NCBI GenBank assembly: GCA_020744425.1
Contig: JAGMUV010000011.1
Span: 1,736,001 to 1,800,000 of the forward strand
Reading direction: 5' to 3'
Length of the DNA stretch: 64,000 bases
DNA from: Dactylonectria macrodidyma
Taxonomy: Eukaryota; Ascomycota; Sordariomycetes; Hypocreales; Nectriaceae
The notes under the pieces are model-generated. The model did not search any database. It was not told where the DNA came from and saw only the letters and a program-made list of their open reading frames with translations. The translations under genes were made by a program, and so were the position numbers. This document shows positions 1 through 11,166 of this stretch, in pieces. Every line of letters begins with the position of its first letter. Position 1 is the stretch's first letter.

Positions 1-2851
1 CAAGGGTTCTGAAAGGCAAAAGACAATGCTAAAATTTGAGGTGTCACCAGTTCCAGCTCCCCTGCAAGTTACCATCTAGCCGTCCTCTCCAGCCGAACCC
101 TATCCTCGGTCAATCGTATCGTATGACGACGCTGTTCGACCCACAAACAACTTGCTTAACCATATTGGGGCATTCGTGTCATGGAACGATATCTTCCGTC
201 GTCGCATTTTGACTAGCGCTAAAATGGTCTTGCTTGCCCCCTCATGACAGGGGGCATGAACCACTGATGATATCCTAACCCTAGTCCGGAGGGTCCGGAG
301 ACTCTTGGATCTAACAGGTCATTTTACCTCTCGTTGGTAATAAGTCACAGTGGTATGAAATCGAGCCAGGGCGAATGGCGGGGTTATGACTCGGCCTTTC
401 AAACCATGAGACCAGTTTCTCAGTCCACGGGTTGTATGTAATGTTAGAGGAATGAGCATCAATACTGCCAGTCATAAACAACACCTTTTGTCAAATGCTT
501 ACATACGGAACACCTTCTCGCCGTGGTTAAATCCCCACTGCGAGAAAGCTAGATCATTTTTGCCCATTTAGCAAGCCCCCATGGGTAAGTATCTCGGCAT
601 GAAACTCGCGATGCGGCCCTTGGGTTTAGCGATCGAGAGTTAGTTGTTGGTCTACAAGCCATTAAAGATTGTCTGTGGTTTATTGACAGCGCTGCGCGCT
701 CTATTGAATAAGTAGGCGAATCCTCCAGTAGCATATCTTAGTAGGTTCTAAGCAACTAATAACTAGGGCTGGCTAGCTGCTGTGGTTCGATAGGGAGGGT
801 CTGCCGAAATCGATTGCTGGTATTGTCTTACCTCCATTTACTGCATCTTCGCTACTCTGTAGTTCTGAACGAGGGGCTCCTGCAAAGTTCTATGTGCAGG
901 ATAGAGGTCCTCGTTTAGTATTCGTGGTTCTGTAGTTCACACTTCCCCTACGAAGATGGCCGGGAAAGCTCTCCTGGAATATAAAGCAGTCCTTACGTCT
1001 CCTATGGGCAAGTGACAAACCAGATAGTACTGAAACCTTTAGGAAGCCAGTGGCTCTTATCGGGCTGGCTGCGTTCCCTGATGGCCACTCTGTGTAGATG
1101 AGTCTGTCGCTCAGCCTAGTAGTTTTAGACCCTTCCTTTTAATGGCAGGGGGAAGTGTTCCTGTGGAGGTACCTATTGTTGGTCCTGCCCATGGGGTTTC
1201 CACTCACTTTGGAAAAGTTGCCTCAACCCCAGCTGCAGCTGCGTGCCACTGCCCCGGAGAGCTTTGCTATGCAATCTCGTCGGTATTAACTTTATGTAAT
1301 GAGGTTTATGTAGAATGCATTCACTACCTTCAGCATGTCCTGAGGTGACTTTGCAACTTGCCACTCGGTTTGGCACGTCTACTGATTTTCTGACCCCTGA
1401 TGGGATGTGGAAGCTCCAATCTCCTAGTATTCTAAGGCATATGAGAAACTAGGCCTGGCCTACTCTATCGCCCTATCAGTTCGTTTGTCTGGAGACCTCA
1501 TTTGTCACACTAATTCTACTGGGGATCATACATCTAATACCGCATGCATTCTCACTACAAAAGATGTCATAGCAATATGCCTGCTGTCATAGCTGATTTG
1601 GCCGCTGTTATTTATTCTTTGAAATTAGTTATTTAATCGAAAATGTGATATCAACCCTTTAACCCATAAGAAGGCTAGAATGTCCACAACCTTCTTCAAT
1701 TTAGAATCCTCTCGGAGTTCAGCGCGGCGGGCTCCATATAATAAACGCTTGTAATGATTTAAACATTTACTGCATGCATTCAGTTATTGAGTTACAGATC
1801 TATCATCTCAAAGCCATCGATACTGCTTCGCTGTCGTTCCTTTATCTACAAGTTTTGGCACCTGTAGAGCCCCCTCCCTCCTTTAGGTCTTGGGCCTTCT
1901 CGAGGGATCAGCTGTCGGAGCTTGAATTTTGAAGGTTGAAAATCCGCTTTTGAAAGACTATGTTTGCCCTACAGGACCATTTCACTGAAGGTGCCATTAT
2001 CTGTCCCCGATATGACGCCGACAGCATCATGGACCTCTTTCACCTTAGTGAGCAAAGAGCAGAAACCAAAAGAATCCACCCGGACTGCCTCATCTTTACT
2101 TTAAATGGCCCGAAGAAGACTGGGAGAATCTTTAATCGCCTGGAATGATTCCCAGGGGAGCGTTGTTCGCCGAGTCCCGAAGTTTAAAGGGGGCGTGAAG
2201 GGCCGCATTGTGACTGTTGGTAGTGAGAATTGCGATCTAAACATCCTCGGGGGACTTCTTTGTGACGAGGTCCATGAAAGCCGGTAAATATTTGGACTTG
2301 TGATGGCTCCAGTTTCAAGAAAGAGTCAGGAACAGCGCAAGAGCCAAGTCGGCCAGTTTCTTAGGTAAGCCTCTGAGAGACCGAAGACGATCACTCGCTT
2401 GACGAGATCATTGTGCTCGGGAGATTCTTGACACGACTTCAATGATGTTGAAAACCCATACAAATCGCTTGTAGTGGCTTTCGCCTTGGTCCAGCCCTTG
2501 TATCTGACAGTGTATGAGTATTTACCGCTTATATATGGCCCCTGCTATGGCGGCTTGTTTGCCTAAATGCACCGGCTAAACTCGAAATCATGAGGGGATG
2601 GAAGGTGGAGATGACTATACGAGATGGTGGATCTGCGATGCTATCTGCTCTACGTAATTGGCCTCATGCATCAGCTATTCTTGAGAGAGGCCTTCGCTGC
2701 TGCAGGGGAGGAGTGGGGGAATCTTATTACTTAGCATGTCAACATGTCATCCTTTCCCCGCCGAAGCTGCGGCCATAAAACGGATTCGACGCTTCTTGTT
2801 CATCTACAATTCCTTGGGTTTCTCATCTATACCAGGCCATAAGGCACCACC
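1..2851. other. No recognisable gene; upstream region of the GH3 gene
   Basis: Only short open frames of 60-70 codons occur here, overlapping on both strands, with no family motif and no plausible exon chain. Fragments around 1960-2290 stay open briefly in two overlapping frames but match nothing I know. Two TGCATGCATTC-type words occur near 1542 and 1772. The last few hundred bases should hold the GH3 promoter, but no clear TATA box stands out. Confidence 0.4.
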
Positions 2852-5657
2852 ATGTCGACCGCAAAGAACACAGTCGACCTTGAAGTCGACGCCTTATTGA
2901 AGGAGTTAACGTTGGATGAAAAGATCGAGCTACTTGCTGGTCAAGGCTCATTCAGGACTACGGGACTCCCACGATTGGGCATTCCCGCTCTTATTGTACT
3001 AGACTAAAGACCTATGCATCTCACTCAAATCGCAACAGCTGACAAGGTGGCTCATTTTTTAGACATCTGATGGACCCCACGGCATCCGTGGGCGGCGTTC
3101 GTTCAGCCGGGTGAGTACACTGAAGCCGGCCGAGTATTGAAATACCGCACTACTAAGATTGTACAACATATCACAGGTCCCAAGTTGTATGCTACCTTCA
3201 GCTACATCCATGGGGGCAACATTCAATCCAGAGATTCTGCACCAGGTGGGAAATTTACTCGGCGAGGAGGCGCGTTTTAGGGGAATACACGTGCTTCTAG
3301 CACCAACCATCTGTCTTCAACGCTCACCTCTCATGGGCCGAGGCTTTGAGGCCTTTGGTGAGGATCCCTTTCTCAGCGGCATACTAGGCGCATCATACAT
3401 CAATGGAGTCCAGGACCAGGGTGTTGCCACGAGCGTCAAGCACTATGCTGCTCACGACCAATCAGACAACTCCATCGAAGACAATGTCTGCATGACAGAG
3501 CGGACTCTGCGTGAGGCCCATCTCTTACCCTTCCAGCTCGCAATTCGCTACTCTAATCCATGGACAATCATGACCTCTTATAATAAGATCAACGGTGTTC
3601 ATGTCAGCGAAGATCGTTTGTTACTGAAGCAGATTTTACGAGACGAGTGGGGCTACAAGGGTTTAGTGATGAGCGATTGGTTTGGCACCTATAGTACCTC
3701 CGAGGCTATCAATGCTGGACTGGACCTTGAAATGCCAGGCCCAACCCAGTGGCGCGGGAAATGTCTTTCCTTGGCCGTCAACAGCCGCAAAGTCTCACAC
3801 GCAGTCATTGATCAGGCAGTGCGAAGCGTCTTGGATTTAACGAACAAAGTCAAACAAGCTGAGAAGATCCCCGAACCAGCGAGATCGAACACGCCTGAGC
3901 AACAGGCGTTGATTCGAAAACTCGTCTCAGAAGGCATCGTTTTGCTGAAGAATGACAAGAGCATTTTGCCACTCAAGGCCACCTATGGAAAGAAGTTTGG
4001 TCTAATCGGTGACCATATCAAGCATCCTGCTCTGTGTGGTGGTGGCAGCGCCGAGGTCGAGCCATACTATTCCATCACCCCATATGACGCAATTGTTGAA
4101 GAGGTTGGAGAGGAGCACGTATCATACACGCCAGGTTGTCATAGTATGTCGCTGGTCCCCTTGCGATCCCATCAAAACGTACACTTTACTCAAGTACTAA
4201 TCGTTGCCACCAGCCTTTCGTTTCAGTCCACCGCTTACGTACCTCGAAAGCCCAGACACCCACCAATTCGGATGGTCTGTTGAGATTTTCGGCGAGAATC
4301 CAGACGACCACCCTGACGCCAAGCCGGTTCTAACGGCAACTGCCGAGAAGGAGCTTATTGATGTTCCTGAGAGTTTCCAAGCTTCCCTTCCCAAAAAGTA
4401 CTTTGTCAGGGCTCGGGCATTCTACAAACCCGAAACTACAGGCGCCTTTCGGTTCGGCTTTTGTGCGTCAGGAAAGGGTGTATTGAAGATCGATGGACAG
4501 GTGGCTATTGATCAGTGGGCGAGTCAACTTCCAAAAACCGACTCGACTCCGTGTTTCAATCGCATGTGCATGGAAAAGTTCTTCGATCTCGACGTTACCG
4601 AGGGAGGATCTCTTCTACTCGAGGCCCTATTGGTGAATGAAGATGTTTCTGGTGGAGTTGGCACTGCACTTACCCTCGCTGGCCGCGTTGGTGGGTTCCA
4701 GGTCTTTGATGAAGACGAAGGTATTCGGGATGCAGTAGAACTTGCGAAGAAAGTCGACATCGCCATCTTGATCGCCGGTCTCTCATCCGATTGGGAGTAT
4801 GAAGGAAGTGACCGAAAACATTTGCGCCTTCCAGGTCGTACAGACGACTTGATACGTTGTGTTCTTGAGGCGAATCCGAACACGGTAGGACTCCTCCCTC
4901 TTTCCCAGTGAGGCTGACTAGGTGCAATGGCTGATAATTGGAAATCTTTATCTAGATCGTTGTGACACAGGCTGGGTGTCCAATTGAAATGCCTTGGGAA
5001 AGTTCCGCGAGTACATTGCTGCATGCTTGGTTTGGCGGGCAAGAGACTGGTCACGGTCTGGCTGACATTCTTTTCGGCAAAGAAACCCCATCTGGAAGGC
5101 TCTCACTCACTTTTCCCAAGTCGATCAAGCACACACCTGCCTTCCTAAACTTTTCTAAGACCGATTACGACATTGTGTATGGCGAGGGAGTCTTCATCGG
5201 CTATCGATACTACGAGAAGGTGGATCGATATCCAATGTTCTGGTTTGGATACGGACTTTCCTATTCCACCTTCAAATACGAAGACTTTAAAGTCCCTGAG
5301 GAGATCCCGGGAGGCGAGGACGGTGCCATGACGATCTCCGTTACTGTAAAAAATGCTGGCCCGTACGATGGAGCAGAGGTGGTCCAGGCATACATCCACG
5401 ACCCCACGAGCACACTGCAACGGCCTACCAGGGAGCTTAAGGCATTCTCAAAGGTTCATCTCCCGATTGGAACATCCAAATCTGTCCAAATGACCCTAGA
5501 CAAATATTCGCTCTCTTTTTGGTCGCAGGAGAGCTCAAAGTGGAAGGCTGAAGCAGGCGAATATGTGGTGATCCTTGCGTCAAGCTCGAACCCCGACGAT
5601 GAGATTGTGCGTAAAAGCTTTAGATTGTCAGAGAGTTACTATTGGGGAGGTCTATAG
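2852..5657 (+). CDS. GH3 beta-glucosidase with PA14 insert
   Basis: Predicted to hydrolyse terminal non-reducing beta-D-glucosides such as cellobiose and other oligosaccharides. My model joins five exons: 2852-2995, 3063-3110, 3177-4143, 4214-4884 and 4956-5657, giving 843 aa. All introns are GT-AG and keep the frame. Exon 2 encodes the N-terminal SDGPHGIRG signature. Exon 3 carries KHYAAHDQ and MSDWFG, whose Asp is the expected catalytic nucleophile, then the [12 protein letters not shown] start of the second domain. Exon 4 holds a PA14-type insert, with [17 protein letters not shown], followed by the return of the GH3 C-domain at [13 protein letters not shown]. Exon 5 ends with [10 protein letters not shown] and a fibronectin III-like tail. 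No signal peptide is visible, so an intracellular or unconventionally secreted enzyme is likely, as in fungal BglI/H/K-type proteins. The start is the first ATG in frame with the conserved [12 protein letters not shown]. Confidence 0.93.
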
Positions 5658-5928
5658 TAAACCTTACCTTACACATCGAAATATGGAATACTTTTTGAGT
5701 TCCGGCTCAGATTGAAGCCATCCATTTCAGTTCAATGAGACTTGGTACTGGTGTCGATACGCACGTGGTTCTCACAGCCTGCTCATCAGCCACAGTGCGC
5801 CACTGTTTGACTCACTACTCCACACACGTGAGTCAGACCATATTTGCAACCGAGTCTGTGATTTCTTTCGATGCATCTCGCCTTCGTATCTTCGTTCGAC
5901 TAGCAAAACAAGAGACGAAAGTGCCAAA

Positions 5929-6753
5929 ATGGAGGAACAACCTACACCATTCAGCCAGGAGCCGCGGATGCCGCTTGCCACGCGCATGAAAGACTACGAA
6001 GCGCAGACAGAGATACGTCTCCAACTATCCCAACCTGCTATCTTGCGACTTGATGGCCATGCCTTTTCAAAGTTCACAGCACCATTTAACAAACCCTTTG
6101 ATGAGAGGTTGCACACGGCAATGGTGAAGACTTGTGCCGATCTGCTGGAGGCGTACCCATCGGCCTCTCTTGCTTACACACAGTCGGACGAGATCACACT
6201 TGTGTTCCCAGACGGTGTTGGACGATTTAACGGCCGTGTCATGAAAATAGCCACGCTCGCTGCAGGGTTTTGTTCGGTTCATTTCTATTCACACCTCATG
6301 GCTGCGCTCGCCAAGATGCCTCAGCCAGCTGTCAAGAACCTCGCCACTCTCCCTCTGCCTCACTTCGATGGCCGAATATTCAATGTCCCGAGCGTCGAGG
6401 AGTGTGTCAACAATATCATCTGGCGATGTCGTGGCGATGCTGTCAGAAACAGCATATCGGCTTTTGCGCGGAGCCTTTTCTCACAGAAACAATTAGACGG
6501 GAAAAACAAGGATGAAATGCTTGAAATGGTCAAGCTGGAGAGAGGTGTCACTTACGAGGAGTCTGTGCCGAAGTGGGCGCTAGAGGGATCAATCGTGAAG
6601 AAGCATCTAGTTAAGATGGAAGCGGTCGACATGAAGACTAGCAAGCCCGTCACAATAGCCAGGACGAGGACGAGGTGCGAGGATAGAGGCATGAGGAAGT
6701 TTTCAGTTGAGAACCTGGAGCTAGTGAGAAACAAGTACTGGCCGGAAGCTTGA
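5929..6753 (+). CDS. Thg1-like tRNA(His) guanylyltransferase family protein
   Basis: Single exon of 274 aa. Thg1 enzymes add a nucleotide to tRNA 5' ends in the 3'-5' direction, classically G-1 of tRNA-His. The family's two metal-binding elements are visible: ILRLDGHAFSKFT (Asp42) and AYTQSDEITLVF (Asp87, Glu88). Between them lies FDERLHTAMVKTC, the usual helical stretch. WRCRGDAVRNSISAFAR matches the C-terminal part where the family reads W R..D...NS. The DEITLVFP wording and lack of the canonical eukaryotic N-terminus suggest a divergent Thg1-like (TLP) branch rather than the essential fungal THG1, which should lie elsewhere. It starts about 270 bp after the GH3 stop on the same strand and has its own upstream region. 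The ATG at 5929 fits the family's length. Substrate specificity is unknown. Confidence 0.85.
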   Translation: MEEQPTPFSQEPRMPLATRMKDYEAQTEIRLQLSQPAILRLDGHAFSKFTAPFNKPFDERLHTAMVKTCADLLEAYPSASLAYTQSDEITLVFPDGVGRFNGRVMKIATLAAGFCSVHFYSHLMAALAKMPQPAVKNLATLPLPHFDGRIFNVPSVEECVNNIIWRCRGDAVRNSISAFARSLFSQKQLDGKNKDEMLEMVKLERGVTYEESVPKWALEGSIVKKHLVKMEAVDMKTSKPVTIARTRTRCEDRGMRKFSVENLELVRNKYWPEA

Positions 6754-7210
6754 AATACTGTTTTGTAAAACCCACCGACATTACTGCCATTGCTCTCGTG
6801 GAGATTTCAATTGAACGAGTTACAAGATGATTGTGTGCAATTCTAGTGCATCTACTCAGCCACCATCCGTGGGACAACACGACCAACCCTGTCCCGTCTG
6901 CGCTGGGAAAAACATCTCGTTTAGATCACCAGTCTCTACCGTCGACTTGACCGGCTCGCATCTAAGTGCCGAGGTTCTGTGTCCTGTCGGCTGCGACGTG
7001 GGAGCGGGAGGCCAAACTCATAGCCGACCGTAATGTATTAGTGAGATCAGACAATAGCTGATAGAGTTAATAAAAATTTATAGCAACACAGCAAGTGAAC
7101 TATTAGACAATGAGTCAAACAAAGGCTCCACGCCGCGTACATAATCTTGTTCCACCTCTGCCCTGCCAACTCGAACTCCTGCCTCTCTGGCAAATGAGGG
7201 CAATACATGT
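6754..7210. other. Intergenic, 3' ends of two convergent genes
   Basis: This stretch separates the stops of the Thg1-like and EthD genes, which face each other. A 68-codon open frame at 6827-7033 contains a few Cys residues (CPVCAG) but has no family match and no convincing promoter. I see nothing else. Confidence 0.5.
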
Positions 7211-7860
7211 TCATAGATAAGAGTCGAAAAGCTTTTGGTACTTTCTACGCGTGACCTTGTCCCCGATCCAGACATCCCGGCCCCGATCTACAGCCTCAAT
7301 GTGATTACCAATGAAAGTGGCAACCATTCCGCCACCAAACGCGTTCTTGTCAATGAAGACGTGCTCATCGGGCTCGACAACTTCGGTGTAGTAAGGATGC
7401 GAGAGCATAGCAGTCAGAACGTCGGCAGACTCGTACAAGAACATGGCAATGCCGTCGAATTCGACGAGCTTCTGAGAAGCCGGTGCAGAGGCACCAGCTT
7501 CAGTGGGGAGGATTTTGCCTCCGACTTGAACCTATATTTTTAGGGAAGAAGGTCATGAACAAAATTCCATCGTGTTTTAATAGAAGCAACCCATCAATAA
7601 GCAATATAGGTCTTACGAACCTGTTGGTACCGGGTGATGTTGAAGTGAGTGGCCAATGGGTCCACCTTTGGGGCATGCTGGGTTTCCCAATACTTCCAAA
7701 ACTCGTCACGAGTAGATCCGGGGCGGCGTTTCACGTACGTGATCATCTGAACCAGGCCCGTGTTGGACTTAGAATGTTCTGATGCACGGCTGGCCCCAAA
7801 AAGGGCCGTCCCAATAAGATAGAGTGTGGTTATACCAGCCATTGCGTGGGTTGTGGACAA
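7211..7860 (-). CDS. EthD-domain protein
   Basis: Two exons, 7860-7621 and 7531-7211, joined by an 89-nt intron with GT-TTCGT donor and TATAG acceptor; the junction reads RYQQ|VQVGGK. The product is about 186 aa. The N-terminus has a hydrophobic run, GITTLYLIGTALFGASRA, which looks like a signal peptide or membrane anchor. The EthD-type dimeric alpha/beta barrel follows: KRRPGSTRDEFWKYWETQHAP and later AMLSHPYYTEVVEPDEHVFID. EthD proteins act as small oxygenases, dehydratases or decarboxylases in ring-cleavage and polyketide pathways, or have unknown roles. No polyketide synthase or other pathway gene is nearby, so no substrate can be inferred. A triplicated 15-bp motif lies about 135-180 bp upstream and may be regulatory. 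Confidence 0.8.
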
Positions 7861-10026
7861 CCGAGAATCCGAACGAGGGAATTAAGTTACGACGAAAAAA
7901 GGTGCGGGGAAAAAATTACAAAACATTTTTGTTGTGTAAAGAGTGGAAGGGGGCAATGAATCATGTGATTGTATATCTGCAAGCCAAGCATGCATGAATG
8001 TTACATGCATTGATATTGCATGCATTAATATTGCATGCATAACTTCGCAAATTCTTCTGTATCCACGATTCCGATAAGTGGCTAGGTTTGACTAGGTTTT
8101 CTAATAGGCTGCATTAGTTACTTTCCATTTTGCCACTGCAAGATACACTTGATCAGAACTTACTCAAGCAACGTTGCTGAAGAGGTGGTTGGCGAGACAT
8201 TTGGCGTCTGGATTCTAGAGACATACGCTCGACTCATCTAATAGTTGCGGGATTTGATGCAAGCGCTGCATTTTCTTATTATACCATATCCCGCCCGCAG
8301 CTGGTATGCAACTATTTATTCATGCAGTAGGAAAGCGCCTTTTTAATATGCCAAATTACTCAAATCCTATCAATTGACAAACCTAGAATGTGGTTGCTTT
8401 CTCCTGGAGATACGAAGTTAAGGCCAGTCTTCAAGTTGCAGACACCCGCAAGGGAGATGAACACCATTAGCTTGGCTCAGAGCCATCTCCAGGTCTACTA
8501 CTTTCAGAGCTAAGATACATAGACAATCGTCACCCGACTTCGTTCCTCCGTGTTCGAGAGTCCCGTACACCTCGTGTCTGGAACGATTTTCTCTCTGTGC
8601 CTTGTGAAACCTGGTTGGCTCTATGACGTGATGACCTTAACAGGAATAAGTATAGGCCCGCTCAGGTTGTAACGCGCAATTCAACTTTGCAGGTGGCTAA
8701 CCAGTTGGAATAGCCCTCGAAGGCACAACAGGGATTCAATACTGAGAAAACAGACTTGAAAGCCAAGTGATAACTCCTGATTAACAGTGAATTGAATTTG
8801 TATGAGTTGGGCATGTATAAAGGCTAGTTCTAGGGAATATGAATAGCACTCATCAATAGCGCTATCGCAGTAACGCTCCAAACAATGGGTTCTGCGGTAA
8901 CCGAAGATGCAGACACATAACCCCGGCAGATATAGTCGTCCTTTGGCAGCACAGATTAATCTCTAAGCTCATCAAAAGGTGTACAATCAAAGTGCGGCAC
9001 ATCTTCCTCACTGAACCAACCCGGTGCCACCCAAAACAGTTCGGCGACCTTTGATGCATTTGAAGGTTTCGATCTTGCAGAAAGGATGAACTTGAATGAA
9101 AAGGTTAGTTACAATTCCTTTTATAGACGTATCAAAGAAAGAACTCACAAGAAATCGTTCCCTACTTGCGCAGAGTGAAGTTGGAGGAGGCGCATATCTC
9201 CTTTAGGCCAGGACCAGAATCTGTCCGTCTTGTTTTCTGCGTCGCGATACTCGGAAGTCAACAACGTCTTCTTCTTCCTAATTTTCTGTCCGCACCACCA
9301 AGGGCGAGTTGCTTCTTTCACAAAATAAAATAAAAAACCACAGTTTTCTTCACATTTTAAGCATTTTAAAATTCAATACTTTCACAGTTGGTTGCCTAAG
9401 ATCAAGCATTTCCAGCTTATCCGACTTTAAATCTTTATGAATATAATGCATGTTAGCCAGCCCCAGGAGCCGGGTCCTGATTCTTTTCCCTCCATCACAC
9501 AACGCCAACCCCTAATACAGCCACGATGAATTCCTCTATCATCGGTCCCTTCGACCCGGCCGATCAGGCTGCTATGGCCTATCAAGACAATCTCCAACTA
9601 ACCATGGTGCAACTGGGAAAACTTGAAATTTGGTCAACATGGAAGTCTCGACTTTAAAAAATACGAAAATTGTCCCCCTTAACAAGAAAAGTGATTTATG
9701 CCATGCTGCCAGCAACTAGCCCTTGAAGGAGCGAACTGCCATTAATAACTATTTCATTCGTTTCAACTATCACTATGTAATGTACACCTAGTAGACTTTG
9801 AGTCGCCTTCGGCAATAGCGATCGTCCACATTGTGATTGTGGTTGAGAGAATAGAGAATACCAGGCGCATATTCATACCCACTATTCACTGATCCTCTTG
9901 CCGAATCACCCATGAATTACGCTAGAAAGCAAGCAACAGCAAAACACCTTTTGCTAGGACCAAGGCGATTGCATTGTATCTCATAATGAAATTGTATTGC
10001 AAATGGTATAAGATCAGTGACTCTAT
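7861..10026. other. Intergenic region with no recognised gene
   Basis: About 2.2 kb. The first 180 bp should be the EthD promoter and contains the 7996-8040 repeat. Short frames at 8681-9059 have no motif. A short frame beginning at 9526 (MNSSIIGPFD) stops after about 43 codons; it could be the decayed start of a gene or retroelement, but I cannot support either. AT content rises near 9300-9400. Confidence 0.4.
7996..8040. repeat. Three 15-bp tandem units ending in TACATGCAT/TGCATGCAT
   Basis: Three consecutive 15-bp units: GAATGTTACATGCAT, TGATATTGCATGCAT and TAATATTGCATGCAT. A partial copy of the AGCATGCAT core precedes them. TGCATGCA is self-complementary. The array lies upstream of the EthD start on the opposite strand, so it may be a promoter element, or simply a minisatellite. 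Confidence 0.8.
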
Positions 10027-11166
10027 TCATCCCTTGTAACCCAAACGAACATTCCCACCTGTTGTCGATTCTGAACTTCTTACAGAGCTCGTAGTAGTGA
10101 GCATCGCTGGCGTAATCCCTTCCATCCTCTGGCGCGTGTCAAACTCCTTCAAAAACGTATAGACACTACCGAGTGGCATGTATTCCAGCAACGGCAGCAG
10201 CTCGTCTGGAAACATGGCAGCCCCGTGGTCCTTGATATCTTCGTTGACACGGTTGAGTCTCAGCACCTGCATCCATGATACAATGTCATCGCCCAACAGA
10301 AACGCCGGGAACCGGGCCAGGGCCATATCTTCCAGGATCCATGCGTTCCGGAAGTATCTTCTGTTGAGAAACCCGTATACAGCCTTGTAACTCGGCACCT
10401 CCCGAGGATCTGTGATTCCCTCCGGAATATCGCTCAGATGTGCAACGGGCCCCATCCATTGCAAGACTGGGGCGTAGTTCTCCGGGTGGGCTTCACGGTC
10501 ACCCGGCTCACCGAAGGTAATGGGCATGCATTTGTCCCAGGCCTGGATAATATGAATGGCTAGATCAGACGTCTCGTCCCTTGGTCCCAGCCATCCAACG
10601 ACCATCTTGGCCTGGCGGTATGCGAGCGCCATATGTGAGCGTCGCTCCGCATCTTCACGCGCGTCTCGCCTATTTATGCACAGCAAGTCAAGCCATATGC
10701 GAAGTGGAGGAGTGCCGCTTCGTGTGCCCGACTTAGACTGTTCCGAGAAGATGTCTCGAACATTCTTAAAGAGTGACCGGAGCCAGCCGGGGGGTTTCTT
10801 CGGCAATGGAGGCAGCGCCTTGACTTGGTTTTGGCCTTGAAGATCTGACGTTGACGAACCAGGAGTGGGTGGCGAAGTTGCGAGGAAGACGGCTCGGACG
10901 TATCGCAGAGCTTCAGCGACAGTGGCAGGTATGGCGACTTTGCAGCCATTAAGCCGGATGGATTCAGTAACGGCAACGTCGCCGTAGAGCGTCGATACTC
11001 CAATGAAGTCGGGAGAGTCTCTTAGCCTCTCATACACCAAGCGGCACACGACAGGCTCGTTGATGTCGTTGGTAGAGGCAGGCTGCAGCTCGAGCAGCCT
11101 CACCTCATTTTCGGTCCGATCAAGCGAGCGATAGCGGATCAGTGACACGCCTTCTGGTGGCGTCAT
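10027..11166 (-). CDS. HET (heterokaryon incompatibility) domain protein
   Basis: Single exon, 379 aa. HET-domain proteins trigger fungal programmed cell death after non-self recognition. The opening SLIRYRSLDRTENEVRLLEL and the diverged VSTLYGD resemble the N-terminal HET blocks. The strongest matches are IWLDLLCINRRD and AYRQAKMVVGWLG, the conserved second and third blocks. Between blocks one and two is a Pro-rich segment, PPLPKKPPGW, longer than usual. After the HET domain is the common R.YFRNAWILEDMALAR block, here with Glu-Asp in place of the more usual Gln-Glu. No NACHT, WD or ankyrin repeat follows, so this is a short stand-alone type. The ATG at 11166 leaves the whole domain intact. 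Confidence 0.85.
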   Translation of the reverse strand: MTPPEGVSLIRYRSLDRTENEVRLLELQPASTNDINEPVVCRLVYERLRDSPDFIGVSTLYGDVAVTESIRLNGCKVAIPATVAEALRYVRAVFLATSPPTPGSSTSDLQGQNQVKALPPLPKKPPGWLRSLFKNVRDIFSEQSKSGTRSGTPPLRIWLDLLCINRRDAREDAERRSHMALAYRQAKMVVGWLGPRDETSDLAIHIIQAWDKCMPITFGEPGDREAHPENYAPVLQWMGPVAHLSDIPEGITDPREVPSYKAVYGFLNRRYFRNAWILEDMALARFPAFLLGDDIVSWMQVLRLNRVNEDIKDHGAAMFPDELLPLLEYMPLGSVYTFLKEFDTRQRMEGITPAMLTTTSSVRSSESTTGGNVRLGYKG

